Shown one piece after another: positions 16,333 through 25,067 of a stretch of DNA of 64,000 bases. Within the stretch, counting starts at the first letter, position 1, and each line of letters begins with the position of its first letter. Source of the stretch: Streptomyces nojiriensis (GTDB taxonomy: Bacteria; Actinomycetota; Actinomycetes; Streptomycetales; Streptomycetaceae); NCBI RefSeq assembly GCF_017639205.1, contig NZ_CP071139.1:5703501-5767500 (forward strand), in the 5' to 3' direction. A model generated the notes under the pieces. The model was not told the origin of the DNA. It was given only the letters and a program-made list of their open reading frames with translations, and searched no databases. Made by a program: the position numbers and the translations under genes.

Positions 16333-17106
16333 ATGGGTGTCGCCCTGATCGTTCTTGCCGCCGGATACGGCGCCACCGCGGGATGGCTGCTGCCGCGTGC
16401 CGCATACCGGTTCTCGGTCGAGCCGGGGGAGCCCTGGCGCGACCGCTGCCCGCAGGGGCACCGGGTGCGCGGCTGGCTCGGACCGGCCCGCTGCCGGGTT
16501 CCCGCGGTGGTCGCCCCGCGGGGCCCCGGCGGCCGGCCCCCCGAGTCCGCGGCGCCGCACGCCTACGGGAGGCGCGCCGTCCCCCTCGCCGCCCTCGTCG
16601 GGGCGCTCTGCGCCCTGCTCGCGGCCGCCGTCGGGGTGCGGCCCGAGGCGCCGGCCTATGTGGGGCTCGCCCCGGTGGTCGTTCTGCTCTCGCTCGTGGA
16701 CCGCGCCGTGCACCGGCTGCCGGACGTGTTGACCCTGCCCCTCGCCGCCGCGGTCGCCGCCGGGCTCGGTGCGGCCGCCCTCCTGCCCCGCGCCGCAGGC
16801 GACTGGCGGCTCGCGCTGCTGGGCGGCGGCGCGCTCGGAGCGGCGTACCTGCTGCTCCATCTGATCAACCCCGCCGGCATGGGCTTCGGCGACGTCAAGC
16901 TGGCGCTCCCCCTGGGGGTCGCTCTTGGGTGGTACGGGTGGGGGGTATGGGCCGCCGGGGCCTTCCTCGGCCTGCTCTACGGGGCCCTGTACGGGCTGAT
17001 CCTGCTGCTGCGCCGCCCCGACGAGCGGAATCGGGGGTACGCGTTCGGCCCCTTCATGGCGGCCGGAGCGCTCACCGGAGTGCTGCTGGGTGGTTTCGGA
17101 GCGTAA
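16333..17106 (+). CDS. Type IV prepilin peptidase (A24 aspartic protease)
   Basis: A 257-residue polytopic membrane protease that cleaves class III/IV prepilin leaders on the cytoplasmic side. Both catalytic aspartate contexts are present: the first in LVDRAVHRLPDVLTLP and the second in GMGFGDVKLALPLG (GxGD). About seven hydrophobic helices are predicted. It has an extended N-terminal loop with cysteines but no clear methyltransferase zinc motif. No other A24 gene is seen, so this enzyme probably processes the Flp pilin encoded at 4041-4289, 12 kb away. It is divergent from DUF192 and ends at a strong terminator. Confidence 0.9.
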   Translation: MGVALIVLAAGYGATAGWLLPRAAYRFSVEPGEPWRDRCPQGHRVRGWLGPARCRVPAVVAPRGPGGRPPESAAPHAYGRRAVPLAALVGALCALLAAAVGVRPEAPAYVGLAPVVVLLSLVDRAVHRLPDVLTLPLAAAVAAGLGAAALLPRAAGDWRLALLGGGALGAAYLLLHLINPAGMGFGDVKLALPLGVALGWYGWGVWAAGAFLGLLYGALYGLILLLRRPDERNRGYAFGPFMAAGALTGVLLGGFGA

Positions 17107-17165
17107 TCATCGCGCGCCAATGCACGCAGCATGCTTTACGAAGGGTTATGGTGGAACCCCCCCCT

Positions 17166-17206
17166 CGGGCCGGTCCGTATCCCCCCCACGGACCGGCCCG
17201 TTTTTT
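17166..17206 (+). terminator. Rho-independent terminator
   Basis: A 13-bp perfect stem (CGGGCCGGTCCGT 17166-17178 with its complement 17188-17200) followed directly by six Ts. It lies 60 bp after the prepilin peptidase stop and before the convergent aldo/keto reductase. Confidence 0.92.
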
Positions 17207-17248
17207 ATTCCCCGGCTTCTCGACCGTGCTGCGCGATGAAAGCGCAGG

Positions 17249-18286
17249 TCAGCCGCGTTGGGCCCAGATGTTGGTGCCGGGGGTGGAGACGGCGAGGGAG
17301 TCGATCTCCTTCAACTCCTCCTCCCCGAGCGGCGCGGACGCCAGCGCGGCCACGTTCTCCTCCAACTGCGGCACGCTCGACGCGCCGATCAGGGCCGAGG
17401 TCATCCGGTCGTCGCGGAGCACCCACTTGAGCGCCAGCTGGGCGAGGGACTGCCCGCGGCGGGCCGCGATCTCGTTCAGACCGGTCAGCCGGCGGAGCAC
17501 CTCGTCCGAGAGCAGGTCCGGGTTCAGGGACTTGCCCTGAGCGGCCCGCGAGTCCGCCGGGATGCCCTTCAGGTACTTGCCGGTCAGCATGCCCTGCGCG
17601 AGCGGCGCGAAGGAGATGCAGCCCATGCCGGCGTCCTCCAGGGTGTCCAGCAGCCCGTCCTCCTCCGTCCAGCGGTTGATCATGGAGTAGGAGGGCTGGT
17701 GGATGAGCGGGCGCACGCCCATCCCGCGCAGGATCCGAACGGCCTCGGCCGTCTGCTCCGCCGTGTAGGAGGAGACGCCCACGTACAGGGCCTTGCCCTG
17801 CTGGACCGCGGACGCGAGGGCGCCCATGGTCTCCTCCAGCGGGGTCTCCGGGTCGAAGCGGTGCGAGTAGAAGATGTCGACGTAGTCCACACCCATCCGC
17901 TTCAGCGAGGCGTCGAGCGAGCTGAGCAGGTACTTGCGGCTGCCCCACTCGCCGTACGGCCCGGGGTGCATCAGGTAGCCGGCCTTGGTCGACAGGATCA
18001 GCTCGTCGCGGTAGGACGCGAAGTCCTGCGAAAAGATCTTGCCGAAGTTCAGCTCGGCCGAGCCGGGCGGCGGACCGTAGTTGTTCGCCAGGTCGAAGTG
18101 GGTGATGCCGAGGTCGAAGGCCCGGCGGAGGATCGCCCGCTGGGACTCCAGGGACTTGTCGTCGCCGAAGTTGTGCCAGAGGCCGAGGGAGATGGCGGGG
18201 AGTTTGAGGCCGCTGTGGCCGGTGCGCCGGTACTCCATGGAGTCGTAGCGCGAGGGCTCTGCCCGATAGGGATTGGTATCAGTCAC
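17249..18286 (-). CDS. Aldo/keto reductase (YghZ / L-glyceraldehyde 3-phosphate reductase type)
   Basis: A 345-residue NADPH-dependent aldo/keto reductase of the AKR14/YghZ branch. The catalytic tetrad contexts are DLANNYGPPPGSAE (Asp, Tyr), LSTKAGY (Lys) and YSHRFDP (His). The branch phrase PYGEWGSRKYLLSSLDASLK is conserved. The barrel ends with SVPQLEENVAAL and the C-terminal IDSLAVSTPG. GTG 18286 is chosen because GGGAGGA lies just upstream. It is divergent from the prenyltransferase gene. Physiological substrates of this branch are small carbonyls such as methylglyoxal, by family knowledge only. Confidence 0.92.
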   Translation of the reverse strand: MTDTNPYRAEPSRYDSMEYRRTGHSGLKLPAISLGLWHNFGDDKSLESQRAILRRAFDLGITHFDLANNYGPPPGSAELNFGKIFSQDFASYRDELILSTKAGYLMHPGPYGEWGSRKYLLSSLDASLKRMGVDYVDIFYSHRFDPETPLEETMGALASAVQQGKALYVGVSSYTAEQTAEAVRILRGMGVRPLIHQPSYSMINRWTEEDGLLDTLEDAGMGCISFAPLAQGMLTGKYLKGIPADSRAAQGKSLNPDLLSDEVLRRLTGLNEIAARRGQSLAQLALKWVLRDDRMTSALIGASSVPQLEENVAALASAPLGEEELKEIDSLAVSTPGTNIWAQRG

Positions 18287-18415
18287 GTTGTCCTCCCTAT
18301 CACGGACTTGTGACAGACCGAGTTGGGTACCCGATCCCAGCGCGCAGTAATGTGGCGGACTCGGGGGAGGGACCGCATTTCGCACGGGGGCAAGGCACGG
18401 AGGGGCTGGAAGATC

Positions 18416-19177
18416 GTGAAGCTGCGCGACCTGGTGTACAGGCTTTACGCACGCCGGGTGGAAGGCCGCCTCGACCATGATGCGGCGCCCAAGCACATCG
18501 GCGTCATCCTGGACGGAAACCGCCGCTGGGCGAAGGCGTCCGGAGGCACGACGGAGCAGGGCCACCAGGCCGGCGCCGACAAGATCTCCGAGATGCTGGG
18601 CTGGTGCACCGAGACGGACGTCGAGGTCGTCACCCTGTGGATGCTCTCCACGGACAACCTGGACCGGCCGGAGGTCGAGCTCCGCCCGCTGCTCAACATC
18701 ATCGAGAACACCGTGCGGGGCCTCGCCGCGGACGGCCGCTGGCGCGTCCACCACGTAGGCAACCTCGACATCCTGCCCGCCCGGACGCAGACCGTGCTCA
18801 AGGAGGCCGAGCAGGCCACCCACGACGTCGACGGGATACTCGTCAACGTCGCCGTCGGCTACGGCGGCCGTCAGGAGATCGCCGACGCGGTGCGCTCGCT
18901 GCTGCTGGAGCACGCGCGCAAGGGCACCTCCTTCGAGGAGCTCGCCGAGATCCTCGACATCGACCACATCGCCGAGCACCTCTACACGCGCGGCCAGCCC
19001 GACCCGGACCTCGTCATCCGCACCAGCGGCGAGCAGCGGCTGTCCGGATTCATGCTCTGGCAGAGCGCGCACAGCGAGTACTACTTCTGCGAAGTCTTCT
19101 GGCCGGCCTTCCGCAAGGTCGACTTCCTGCGGGCCCTGCGCGACTACGCGGCCCGTCACCGGCGCTACGGCACCTGA
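18416..19177 (+). CDS. uppS: cis-Prenyltransferase (isoprenyl diphosphate synthase, UppS family)
   Basis: A 253-residue Z-type prenyl diphosphate synthase that condenses isopentenyl diphosphate onto allylic primers. The catalytic region I is HIGVILDGNRRWAK, with the essential Asp. Further signatures are NVAVGYGGRQEIADAV, DLVIRTSGEQRLSGFMLWQ and SEYYFCEVFWP. It belongs to the actinobacterial subgroup resembling Rv1086 (short-chain products) rather than the classical undecaprenyl enzyme, judged from the N-terminus and length, so the product chain length is uncertain. The GTG start has GGAGGGG 10 bases upstream. Confidence 0.9.
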   Translation: MKLRDLVYRLYARRVEGRLDHDAAPKHIGVILDGNRRWAKASGGTTEQGHQAGADKISEMLGWCTETDVEVVTLWMLSTDNLDRPEVELRPLLNIIENTVRGLAADGRWRVHHVGNLDILPARTQTVLKEAEQATHDVDGILVNVAVGYGGRQEIADAVRSLLLEHARKGTSFEELAEILDIDHIAEHLYTRGQPDPDLVIRTSGEQRLSGFMLWQSAHSEYYFCEVFWPAFRKVDFLRALRDYAARHRRYGT

Positions 19178-19499
19178 GTCACCGTAGGGGGCCTCCCGCC
19201 CCCGAGGCCTCCGTACCCCCTCCCCTCGAAGCCTTCACCAGGGATTCACCGAGCGTCCGTCATATGCCATGGCATGGCCTGGCCTGTTCGGGGAATATCC
19301 CTTTCAGGTCGATGCCCGATCCACGGGTGTCGAGTCTCAGCGGACGGCATGGGGTCGTCCGCCCGGGAGGCCCTTTGCACCAGGACGCACGTGCGGTTCG
19401 CACGGACGGAGTGGAGGGCCGGAAATCGGCCCTGGCATGGGTGCCGATGACCGGTCCGGTCTTCATGGCCCGACCTCTTCCGAGGGGGTACGTCCTTCC
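19178..19499. other. Intergenic region before phoH
   Basis: 322 bp without a convincing gene. It contains a perfect 12-bp palindrome, ATGCCATGGCAT (19264-19275), and a small hairpin AGGGCCG-gaaat-CGGCCCT (19415-19433) that could lie in the phoH leader. The phoH promoter is presumably here. Confidence 0.5.
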
Positions 19500-20816
19500 G
19501 TGGTGACCAGCACAAAGAGCCGCCTGCCCGACAGGCGGACCTACGTCCTCGACACCAGCGTCCTGCTGGCAGACCCCAACGCGATCTCCCGCTTCGACGA
19601 GCACGAGGTCGTGCTCCCGATCGTGGTGATCACCGAGCTGGAGGCAAAGAGGCACCATCCCGAACTCGGCTACTTCGCGCGCCAGGCCCTGCGCCTGCTC
19701 GACGACTTCCGGGTTCGCAACGGTCGCCTGGACGCCCCCATCCCGCTGGGCGATCTGGGCGGCACCCTGCGCGTCGAGCTCAACCACTCCGACACGAGCG
19801 TCCTGCCCGCCGGCTTCAGGTTGGGGGACAACGACTCGCGGATCCTCGCGGTCGCCCGCAACCTCCAGGCCGAGGGCTACGACGTCACGGTGGTCTCGAA
19901 GGATCTCCCGCTGCGCATCAAGGCCTCCTCCGTGGGGCTGATCGCCGAGGAGTACCGCGCCGAGCTCGCGATCACCGACGCCGGCTGGACGGGCATGAGC
20001 GACCTCGCCCTCTCCGGGGAACAGGTGGACCTCCTCTACTCGGAGGACCGCCTCTACGTGCCGGAAGCCGCGGAACTGCCCGTGCACACCGGACTGGTCC
20101 TGCAGTCCGAGCGCGGCAAGGCCCTGGGCCGGGTCACGGCGGACGGCAACGTGAGGCTCGTACGCGGCGACCGCGAGGCCTTCGGGCTGCACGGCCGCAG
20201 CGCCGAGCAGCGCATCGCGCTGGACCTCCTCCTCGACCCCGAGATCGGGATCATCTCGATGGGCGGCCGGGCCGGCACCGGAAAGTCGGCGCTGGCGCTC
20301 TGCGCGGGACTGGAAGCGGTCCTGGAGCGCAGGCAGCACCAGAAGGTGATGGTCTTCCGGCCGCTGTACGCGGTGGGCGGCCAGGATCTCGGCTATCTGC
20401 CCGGGGACGCCTCCGAGAAGATGAGCCCCTGGGCGCAGGCGGTCTTCGACACCCTCTCGGCGGTCGCCGGGCGCGAGGTCATCGAGGAGGTGCTGAACCG
20501 CGGGATGCTGGAGGTCCTTCCGCTCACGCACATCCGCGGCCGTTCGCTGCACGACGCCTTCGTGATCGTGGACGAGGCGCAGTCGCTGGAGCGCAATGTC
20601 CTGCTGACCGTTCTGTCCCGGATCGGGGCCAATTCGAGGGTCGTTCTGACCCACGATGTCGCCCAGCGGGACAACCTGCGGGTCGGCCGGTACGACGGAG
20701 TGGTCGCCGTGGTCGAGAAGTTGAAGGGCCACCCGCTCTTCGCCCACATCACGCTGACGCGCTCGGAGCGCTCCCCGATCGCCGCGCTGGTCACCGAGAT
20801 GCTGGAGAACCTCTGA
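19500..20816 (+). CDS. phoH: PIN domain-PhoH ATPase protein (PhoH2/YlaK type)
   Basis: A 438-residue fusion of an N-terminal PIN-like RNase domain (TYVLDTSVLLADPNAI, then VVITELEAKRHH and the acidic LGDNDSRILAVA) to a C-terminal PhoH NTPase. Walker A is GGRAGTGKSAL near residue 258 and Walker B is AFVIVDEAQS near 358. Members of this family act as ATP-dependent RNA-unwinding RNases. All acidic residues expected of the PIN active site appear to be present. GTG 19500 or 19503 is the start, with GAGGGGG at 19482-19488. It is a common Streptomyces neighbour of the prenyltransferase. Confidence 0.92.
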   Translation: MVTSTKSRLPDRRTYVLDTSVLLADPNAISRFDEHEVVLPIVVITELEAKRHHPELGYFARQALRLLDDFRVRNGRLDAPIPLGDLGGTLRVELNHSDTSVLPAGFRLGDNDSRILAVARNLQAEGYDVTVVSKDLPLRIKASSVGLIAEEYRAELAITDAGWTGMSDLALSGEQVDLLYSEDRLYVPEAAELPVHTGLVLQSERGKALGRVTADGNVRLVRGDREAFGLHGRSAEQRIALDLLLDPEIGIISMGGRAGTGKSALALCAGLEAVLERRQHQKVMVFRPLYAVGGQDLGYLPGDASEKMSPWAQAVFDTLSAVAGREVIEEVLNRGMLEVLPLTHIRGRSLHDAFVIVDEAQSLERNVLLTVLSRIGANSRVVLTHDVAQRDNLRVGRYDGVVAVVEKLKGHPLFAHITLTRSERSPIAALVTEMLENL

Positions 20817-20857
20817 CGGTCGAATCGGTCAAAAACCCCATAGCGGGAAGGTGAGTT

Positions 20858-20900
20858 GACGCCGCCCGGCAAAGGCCCCAGAGCCTAGCCGGGCGGCGTC
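20858..20900 (+). terminator. Terminator of phoH
   Basis: A perfect 13-bp stem (GACGCCGCCCGGC 20858-20870 with its complement 20888-20900) and a 17-base loop, 42 bp after the phoH stop. Confidence 0.75.
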
Positions 20901-21230
20901 GTGCTGCACAGGTCTTTGCCCGAATCGGCGGCGACATGCCAGGTGTGATCTTTCACACGCAATGGAGAATTGCCTTGCGGTGTCGCGTTCCGGCAGAGTC
21001 TGGTTTCCGTCAGGCCCCGCATACGGCACACCTGTATCTCCCGTGAGGTACGCGCAGCACCACAACTCCACAGCCGATCGCCGTATGCCGCCCGGAGTTT
21101 CACGCGGCAGTCCCCGCAAGGGGGTTGCCCACGGGCCCGCGCCTCCAGTGACCGTAGAACCACGGAGGCCAGAGTCGAGGGCACTTTTGCGCCCGCGCGG
21201 TCACTGCGGACGCTGCTGGAAGGACACCGT
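20901..21230. promoter_or_regulatory. Long leader region of the transglycosylase gene
   Basis: 330 bp with no gene seen. Just before the ribosome-binding site a 9-bp perfect inverted repeat, CAGTGACCG (21146-21154) against CGGTCACTG (21198-21206), encloses a smaller GGGC/GCCC hairpin. This could form a structured 5' leader. I looked for the c-di-AMP (ydaO) riboswitch core found before some Streptomyces wall hydrolases and did not find it. Confidence 0.45.
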
Positions 21231-21944
21231 GTGAGCCGGATCTCGGTCCGGGGGTTCGCCGTGGCTTCGGCCACCGCGGTCACCACCGTCGGCGCAGTCG
21301 TAGGCGTTGCCACCGGCGACCCCACGAACGATCTCGAGACGACCGCGTCCGGCGCGACTCTCCTTGCCGACATCCCGGTCGGCGACCAGGCGCAGGTCCA
21401 GAGCGCGTCCCTGACGCAGCAGGCCGATGCCATCGCCCACGCCGCCGATGTCGACGCCAAGCGTTCCGCCGAGGAGGCGGCGCGCGTCCAGGCCGCCGAG
21501 GACGCCAAGGCCAAGAAGGCCGAGGCCGAGAAGGCCGAGAAGGAGAAGGCCGAGGCCGAGGCCAAGCTCAAGAAGGAACGCGAGGAGAAGGAGCAGGTCG
21601 CCAGCCGCTCCGCCGCCCGCGACGCCGGGGACTTCGCCCCGCAGAGCTCCTACACGGTCGCCCAGGTCAAGGCCATTGCCCAGCAGATGGTCCCGGCCGG
21701 GCAGTTCCAGTGCTTCTCGAACATCATCAACCAGGAATCCACCTGGAACTACAAGGCCGTCAACTCCTCCTCGGGAGCCTACGGTCTGGTCCAGGCCCTG
21801 CCCGGTTCGAAGATGGCCTCGGCCGGCGCGGACTGGCGCACCAACCCCGCCACGCAGATCAAGTGGGGTCTGAACTACATGGAAGACCGCTACGGCAGCC
21901 CCTGCAGCGCCTGGAGCTTCCACCAGGCCAACGGCTGGTACTAG
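21231..21944 (+). CDS. Secreted lytic transglycosylase (SLT domain) with coiled coil
   Basis: A 237-residue exported peptidoglycan hydrolase. It has a signal segment (GFAVASATAVTTVGAVVGVA), then a highly charged Ala/Glu/Lys coiled coil (about residues 75-130), then a compact SLT/transglycosylase-like domain (about 140-237). Within that domain FSNIINQESTWNYKA carries the catalytic glutamate, followed by SSGAYGLVQALPGSK and a C-terminal WSFHQANGWY typical of this actinobacterial family. GTG 21231 is chosen from GGAAGGA at 21218-21224. It cleaves glycan strands outside the cell, probably during growth or spore wall remodelling. Confidence 0.88.
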   Translation: MSRISVRGFAVASATAVTTVGAVVGVATGDPTNDLETTASGATLLADIPVGDQAQVQSASLTQQADAIAHAADVDAKRSAEEAARVQAAEDAKAKKAEAEKAEKEKAEAEAKLKKEREEKEQVASRSAARDAGDFAPQSSYTVAQVKAIAQQMVPAGQFQCFSNIINQESTWNYKAVNSSSGAYGLVQALPGSKMASAGADWRTNPATQIKWGLNYMEDRYGSPCSAWSFHQANGWY

Positions 21945-21991
21945 AGGAGCCCGCGACGCCGCGAGCGCCGCAGCACCGCACAACCCCGGGC

Positions 21992-22020
21992 AGCCCCGCA
22001 CCGTCCTACGGTGCGGGGCT
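21992..22020 (+). terminator. Terminator of the transglycosylase gene
   Basis: A perfect 13-bp stem AGCCCCGCACCGT / ACGGTGCGGGGCT with loop CCT, 47 bp after the stop. Confidence 0.88.
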
Positions 22021-22080
22021 CGTCGCGTGTACGGTCTTCGAGGTGAGCCCGTAGACCGGGGGCGGGGGAAGGGAAGCGAC

Positions 22081-23484
22081 ATGGCGAAGAGGGAAGGCTG
22101 GCTCGGCCGGCTCGGGAACAAGCTGAACCGGATGGAGGCGCGGCTCAACGAGCGGCGCGCCGAGGTCGAAGCCGAGACCAGCGGCGATCTGCCGCGCCCC
22201 GTCGGGCCCGGCCGGGCACCGGAGTCCGGGGCCGACCGGGCGTCCGCCGCCGCGGCGGTGGCGACCGTTCCCGCGCCGCCCTCCTACCCGCCCGTGGTCC
22301 CCGCGCCCCACCTCGCCGCCCCGGCGGTGCCCGTGCGCCCCGACCCGGCGAGCGTCGTCCCCTGGGGGATGCGCGTCGCCGCCGAGGCCAGCTGGCGGCT
22401 GCTGCTGCTCGCCGGGATGCTCTGGGTGCTGATGAAGGTGATCAGCGAAGTCCGCCTGGTCGTCCTCGCCTTCGCCGCCGCCATGCTCGTCACGGCGATG
22501 CTCCAGCCCTTCGTGGTCCGGCTGCGCAGACTGGGCCTGCCGCGCGGACTGGCCACGGCCGTCACGGCGATCCTCGGCTTCGTGGTCATCGGGCTCGTCG
22601 GCTGGTTCGTGGTCTGGCAGGTCATGGAGAACCTCGACGACCTCTCCGACCGGGTCCGCGACGGCATCAACGAGCTCAAGCTCTGGGCACTGGACAGTCC
22701 GTTCCACGTGACCGAGAAGCAGATCAACGACATCGCGAAGAACCTCAGCGAGACCATCGGCACCAACACCGAGCAGATCACCTCCGCCGGACTGCAGGGC
22801 GTGACGGTGCTCGTCGAGGTCCTGACGGGCATCCTGCTCGCGATGTTCTCCACGCTCTTCCTGCTCTACGACGGCAAGCGCATCTGGAACTGGGCGCTGG
22901 GCCTGGTCCCGTCCGCCGCCCGCGCCGGTGTCGCCGGCGCCGGTCCGCGCGCCTGGCGCACGCTGACCGCGTACGTGCGGGGCACGGTCATCGTCGCCCT
23001 CATCGACGCCATCTTCATCGGTCTCGGCATCTACTTCCTGGACGTGCCGATGGCGGTGCCGCTGGCCGTCTTCATCTTCCTGTTCGCATTCATCCCGCTG
23101 GTCGGCGCCGTGGTGTCGGGGGCCCTCGCGGTGGTCGTGGCGCTCGTGACCCAGGGCGTGTTCACCGCCCTGATGGTGCTGCTGGTGGTGCTGGCGGTGC
23201 AGCAGATCGAGGGCCACGTGCTCCAGCCCTTCATCCTGGGCCGGGCCGTACGGGTGCATCCGCTCGCGGTGGTGCTCTCGGTGGCCGCCGGCGGCATGAT
23301 CGCGGGCATCGGCGGAGCGGTCGTCGCCGTGCCGCTGGTGGCCGTCACCAACACGGTGGTGGGCTACCTGAAGGCGTACTCGCGCGAGCAGCACCACCTC
23401 GGATCCGGAATGATCGGCCCCGCCCCGCACGGTTCGACGGCCCTGAGCGTCGCTCCCGAGGGCGAGGGGCACGTCACACCCTGA
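22081..23484 (+). CDS. AI-2E family transporter (UPF0118)
   Basis: A 467-residue membrane protein of the AI-2 exporter family. A basic, Pro/Ala-rich cytoplasmic N-terminus of about 95 residues is followed by eight predicted helices in the usual two-plus-six pattern, a periplasm-facing segment (about 200-260) and the family C-terminal phrases FIPLVGAVVSGALAV, QQIEGHVLQPFILGRAVRVH and PLAVVLSVAAGGMIAGIGGA. ATG 22081 follows GGGGGAAGGGAAG. Family members export AI-2 or act as Na+/H+ antiporters. The substrate here is unknown. Confidence 0.9.
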   Translation: MAKREGWLGRLGNKLNRMEARLNERRAEVEAETSGDLPRPVGPGRAPESGADRASAAAAVATVPAPPSYPPVVPAPHLAAPAVPVRPDPASVVPWGMRVAAEASWRLLLLAGMLWVLMKVISEVRLVVLAFAAAMLVTAMLQPFVVRLRRLGLPRGLATAVTAILGFVVIGLVGWFVVWQVMENLDDLSDRVRDGINELKLWALDSPFHVTEKQINDIAKNLSETIGTNTEQITSAGLQGVTVLVEVLTGILLAMFSTLFLLYDGKRIWNWALGLVPSAARAGVAGAGPRAWRTLTAYVRGTVIVALIDAIFIGLGIYFLDVPMAVPLAVFIFLFAFIPLVGAVVSGALAVVVALVTQGVFTALMVLLVVLAVQQIEGHVLQPFILGRAVRVHPLAVVLSVAAGGMIAGIGGAVVAVPLVAVTNTVVGYLKAYSREQHHLGSGMIGPAPHGSTALSVAPEGEGHVTP

Positions 23485-23588
23485 CCGTCTCCCCGGAACC
23501 AGATATTCCGGCGATCGAGGCTGCGATGATCGAATTCATTCGCGTGCCGACGGCATCGCGGGGGAATCGGGAACACGGGGGGACAGGC

Positions 23589-24305
23589 ATGATCACCGAT
23601 CCGGAGCTCGGCGAGGAATGGAAGACCGAGGCCCTGGAGCCGGCCCGGTCGGCGGACCGGACCGCTCCGGATGAGCGGTCGACGGGCGGTCCGGGCCCGC
23701 GGTCGTGGCTGTGGGCGCTGGGCGGCGTCGTGGCCGCATCGGCGGTGTGGGGCGGCGGGCTGTACGCGTTCGGGGACCGGGCGGCCGAGCCGGAGATCTC
23801 CTACCGGGCGTCGAAGAACCTGTGCCAGGACTTCAAGGCCCGGGCGCTGAGCGGGATCACCGGTGACATGCACAACAAGAAGCCGGTGAACCTCGAGGGC
23901 GACCACCCGGCCGTGTACGCGGCGCGGTGTGGCCTGGAGAACGCCGGAAAGGACGGGGTGGCCCCGGACTTCGACGTGGTCGCCCAGGTCGCCCTGCACA
24001 AGAAGACCGATCCCTCGGCCGAGTTCGACGCACCGGACCTCCGCACCATGGCCTACGCGGGCGGCGTGCGCACTGCGGCGGTGCCGGACCTCGGGGAGCG
24101 TGCCGTGATGCATGTGATGTCCGGCGACAGCTGGCTGATCCTCAAAGTGCTGGACGGCGGCGCGGTGTTCACCGTCGAGGCGGGCGCACGCACCCTCGCG
24201 GAGACGAACGGCCGACCCGCCACCGACGTCGACGCGGTCCAGGCGGCGATGATCGAGGACATGCGTGAGCTGATGTCGGCGTTGAAGGGGCAGGGGCGGC
24301 GATGA
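23589..24305 (+). CDS. Membrane-anchored hypothetical protein (paralogue 1)
   Basis: A 238-residue protein with a cytoplasmic N-terminus of about 60 residues, one membrane helix (WLWALGGVVAASAVWGGGLY) and an extracellular domain beginning FGDRAAEPEISYRASKNLCQ, with conserved cysteines (NLCQDF, AARCGLEN) and the phrase VALHKKTDPSAEF. No known domain recognised. It is clearly homologous along its length to the next gene, so the pair arose by tandem duplication. The ATGA overlap at 24302-24305 couples their translation. ATG 23589 has a GGGGGGA site. Confidence 0.8.
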   Translation: MITDPELGEEWKTEALEPARSADRTAPDERSTGGPGPRSWLWALGGVVAASAVWGGGLYAFGDRAAEPEISYRASKNLCQDFKARALSGITGDMHNKKPVNLEGDHPAVYAARCGLENAGKDGVAPDFDVVAQVALHKKTDPSAEFDAPDLRTMAYAGGVRTAAVPDLGERAVMHVMSGDSWLILKVLDGGAVFTVEAGARTLAETNGRPATDVDAVQAAMIEDMRELMSALKGQGRR

Positions 24306-25006
24306 TCACGGAGCCGGAGGTGTACGGGGACGGGGAGTCGGCGCGACCGGCCGAGGTCGTGCAGGACACCGTCGTGCGCGAGGCGCGGGCGCCGGGCCGG
24401 CCGTGGCGGTGGGTGGTGGCCGCGGTGGTGGCCACCTCCGCGCTGTGGGCGGGCGGGCTGTACGCCTTCGGGGACCGGATGGCCGAGCCGGAGATCCGCT
24501 ACCGGGTCACGGACGACCTGTGCGGCCAGTTCAAGGCCCCGACCCTGGACGTGGTGCTCGGTGGTCTCGCGGACCCCGCACCGCAGGCGGGCAGCCGGCA
24601 TCCGGCGCTGGACTGGGCGTCGTGCTCCCGCAGCAGCGACAGGCCCGCCTCCAGCGGGAGCATTTACGTCGCGGCCGTGGTCGAACTGCACAAGAAGACC
24701 GACCCGAAGGCGGAGTTCGCCGCCAATGCCCCTGATGCCCGGTGGTTCGTCAGCGGCGACGGCGGGTGGGAGTCGGTGCCCGGTCTCGGGGAAGAGGCCC
24801 TCGTCACCAGTCCCGGGGCCGGTGGCAACATCCGGCTGCGGGTCCGTGACGGCGGCGCGGTGTTCACGATCGGCGTGACGTTCCTCGAACCGGACGGCGA
24901 GTCCGACCCCGCGGTGGATCCTCTGCCGCACCCGGACCGGGAGGCCCTGGTGGCCGCGGCGGCCGAGGACGCGCGGGCGCTGATGGCCGCGCTGCGCACG
25001 GGCTGA
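24302..25006 (+). CDS. Membrane-anchored hypothetical protein (paralogue 2)
   Basis: A 234-residue paralogue of the preceding gene, with the same layout: short cytoplasmic tail, helix WVVAAVVATSALWAGGLY, then FGDRMAEPEIRYRVTDDLCG, a conserved cysteine pair (DLCGQF, WASCSRSS) and VVELHKKTDPKAEF, ending VRDGGAVFTIGVTF. It starts within the stop of paralogue 1. No enzymatic motif is visible. A receptor-like or assembly role at the cell surface is possible but not supported by more than topology. A strong terminator follows immediately. Confidence 0.8.
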   Translation: MITEPEVYGDGESARPAEVVQDTVVREARAPGRPWRWVVAAVVATSALWAGGLYAFGDRMAEPEIRYRVTDDLCGQFKAPTLDVVLGGLADPAPQAGSRHPALDWASCSRSSDRPASSGSIYVAAVVELHKKTDPKAEFAANAPDARWFVSGDGGWESVPGLGEEALVTSPGAGGNIRLRVRDGGAVFTIGVTFLEPDGESDPAVDPLPHPDREALVAAAAEDARALMAALRTG

Positions 25007-25009
25007 CAG

Positions 25010-25049
25010 CACAGGGCCCCGCGACCGGAAACGGTCGCGGGGCCCTGTG
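25010..25049. terminator. Strong bidirectional terminator
   Basis: A perfect 18-bp stem (CACAGGGCCCCGCGACCG 25010-25027 with its complement 25032-25049) closed by a GAAA loop, 4 bp after the paralogue stop and 18 bp before the convergent ahpD stop. Confidence 0.93.
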
Positions 25050-25067
25050 TCGTCGTACGGGGTGCCG

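Noticed and set aside
20901..21230. c-di-AMP (ydaO/yuaA) riboswitch before the transglycosylase gene
   Set aside because: The conserved core segments of that riboswitch, such as a GGGGAACC-type block and the CCGAA...CAGCTAACC block, are not present. Only a simple stem is seen.
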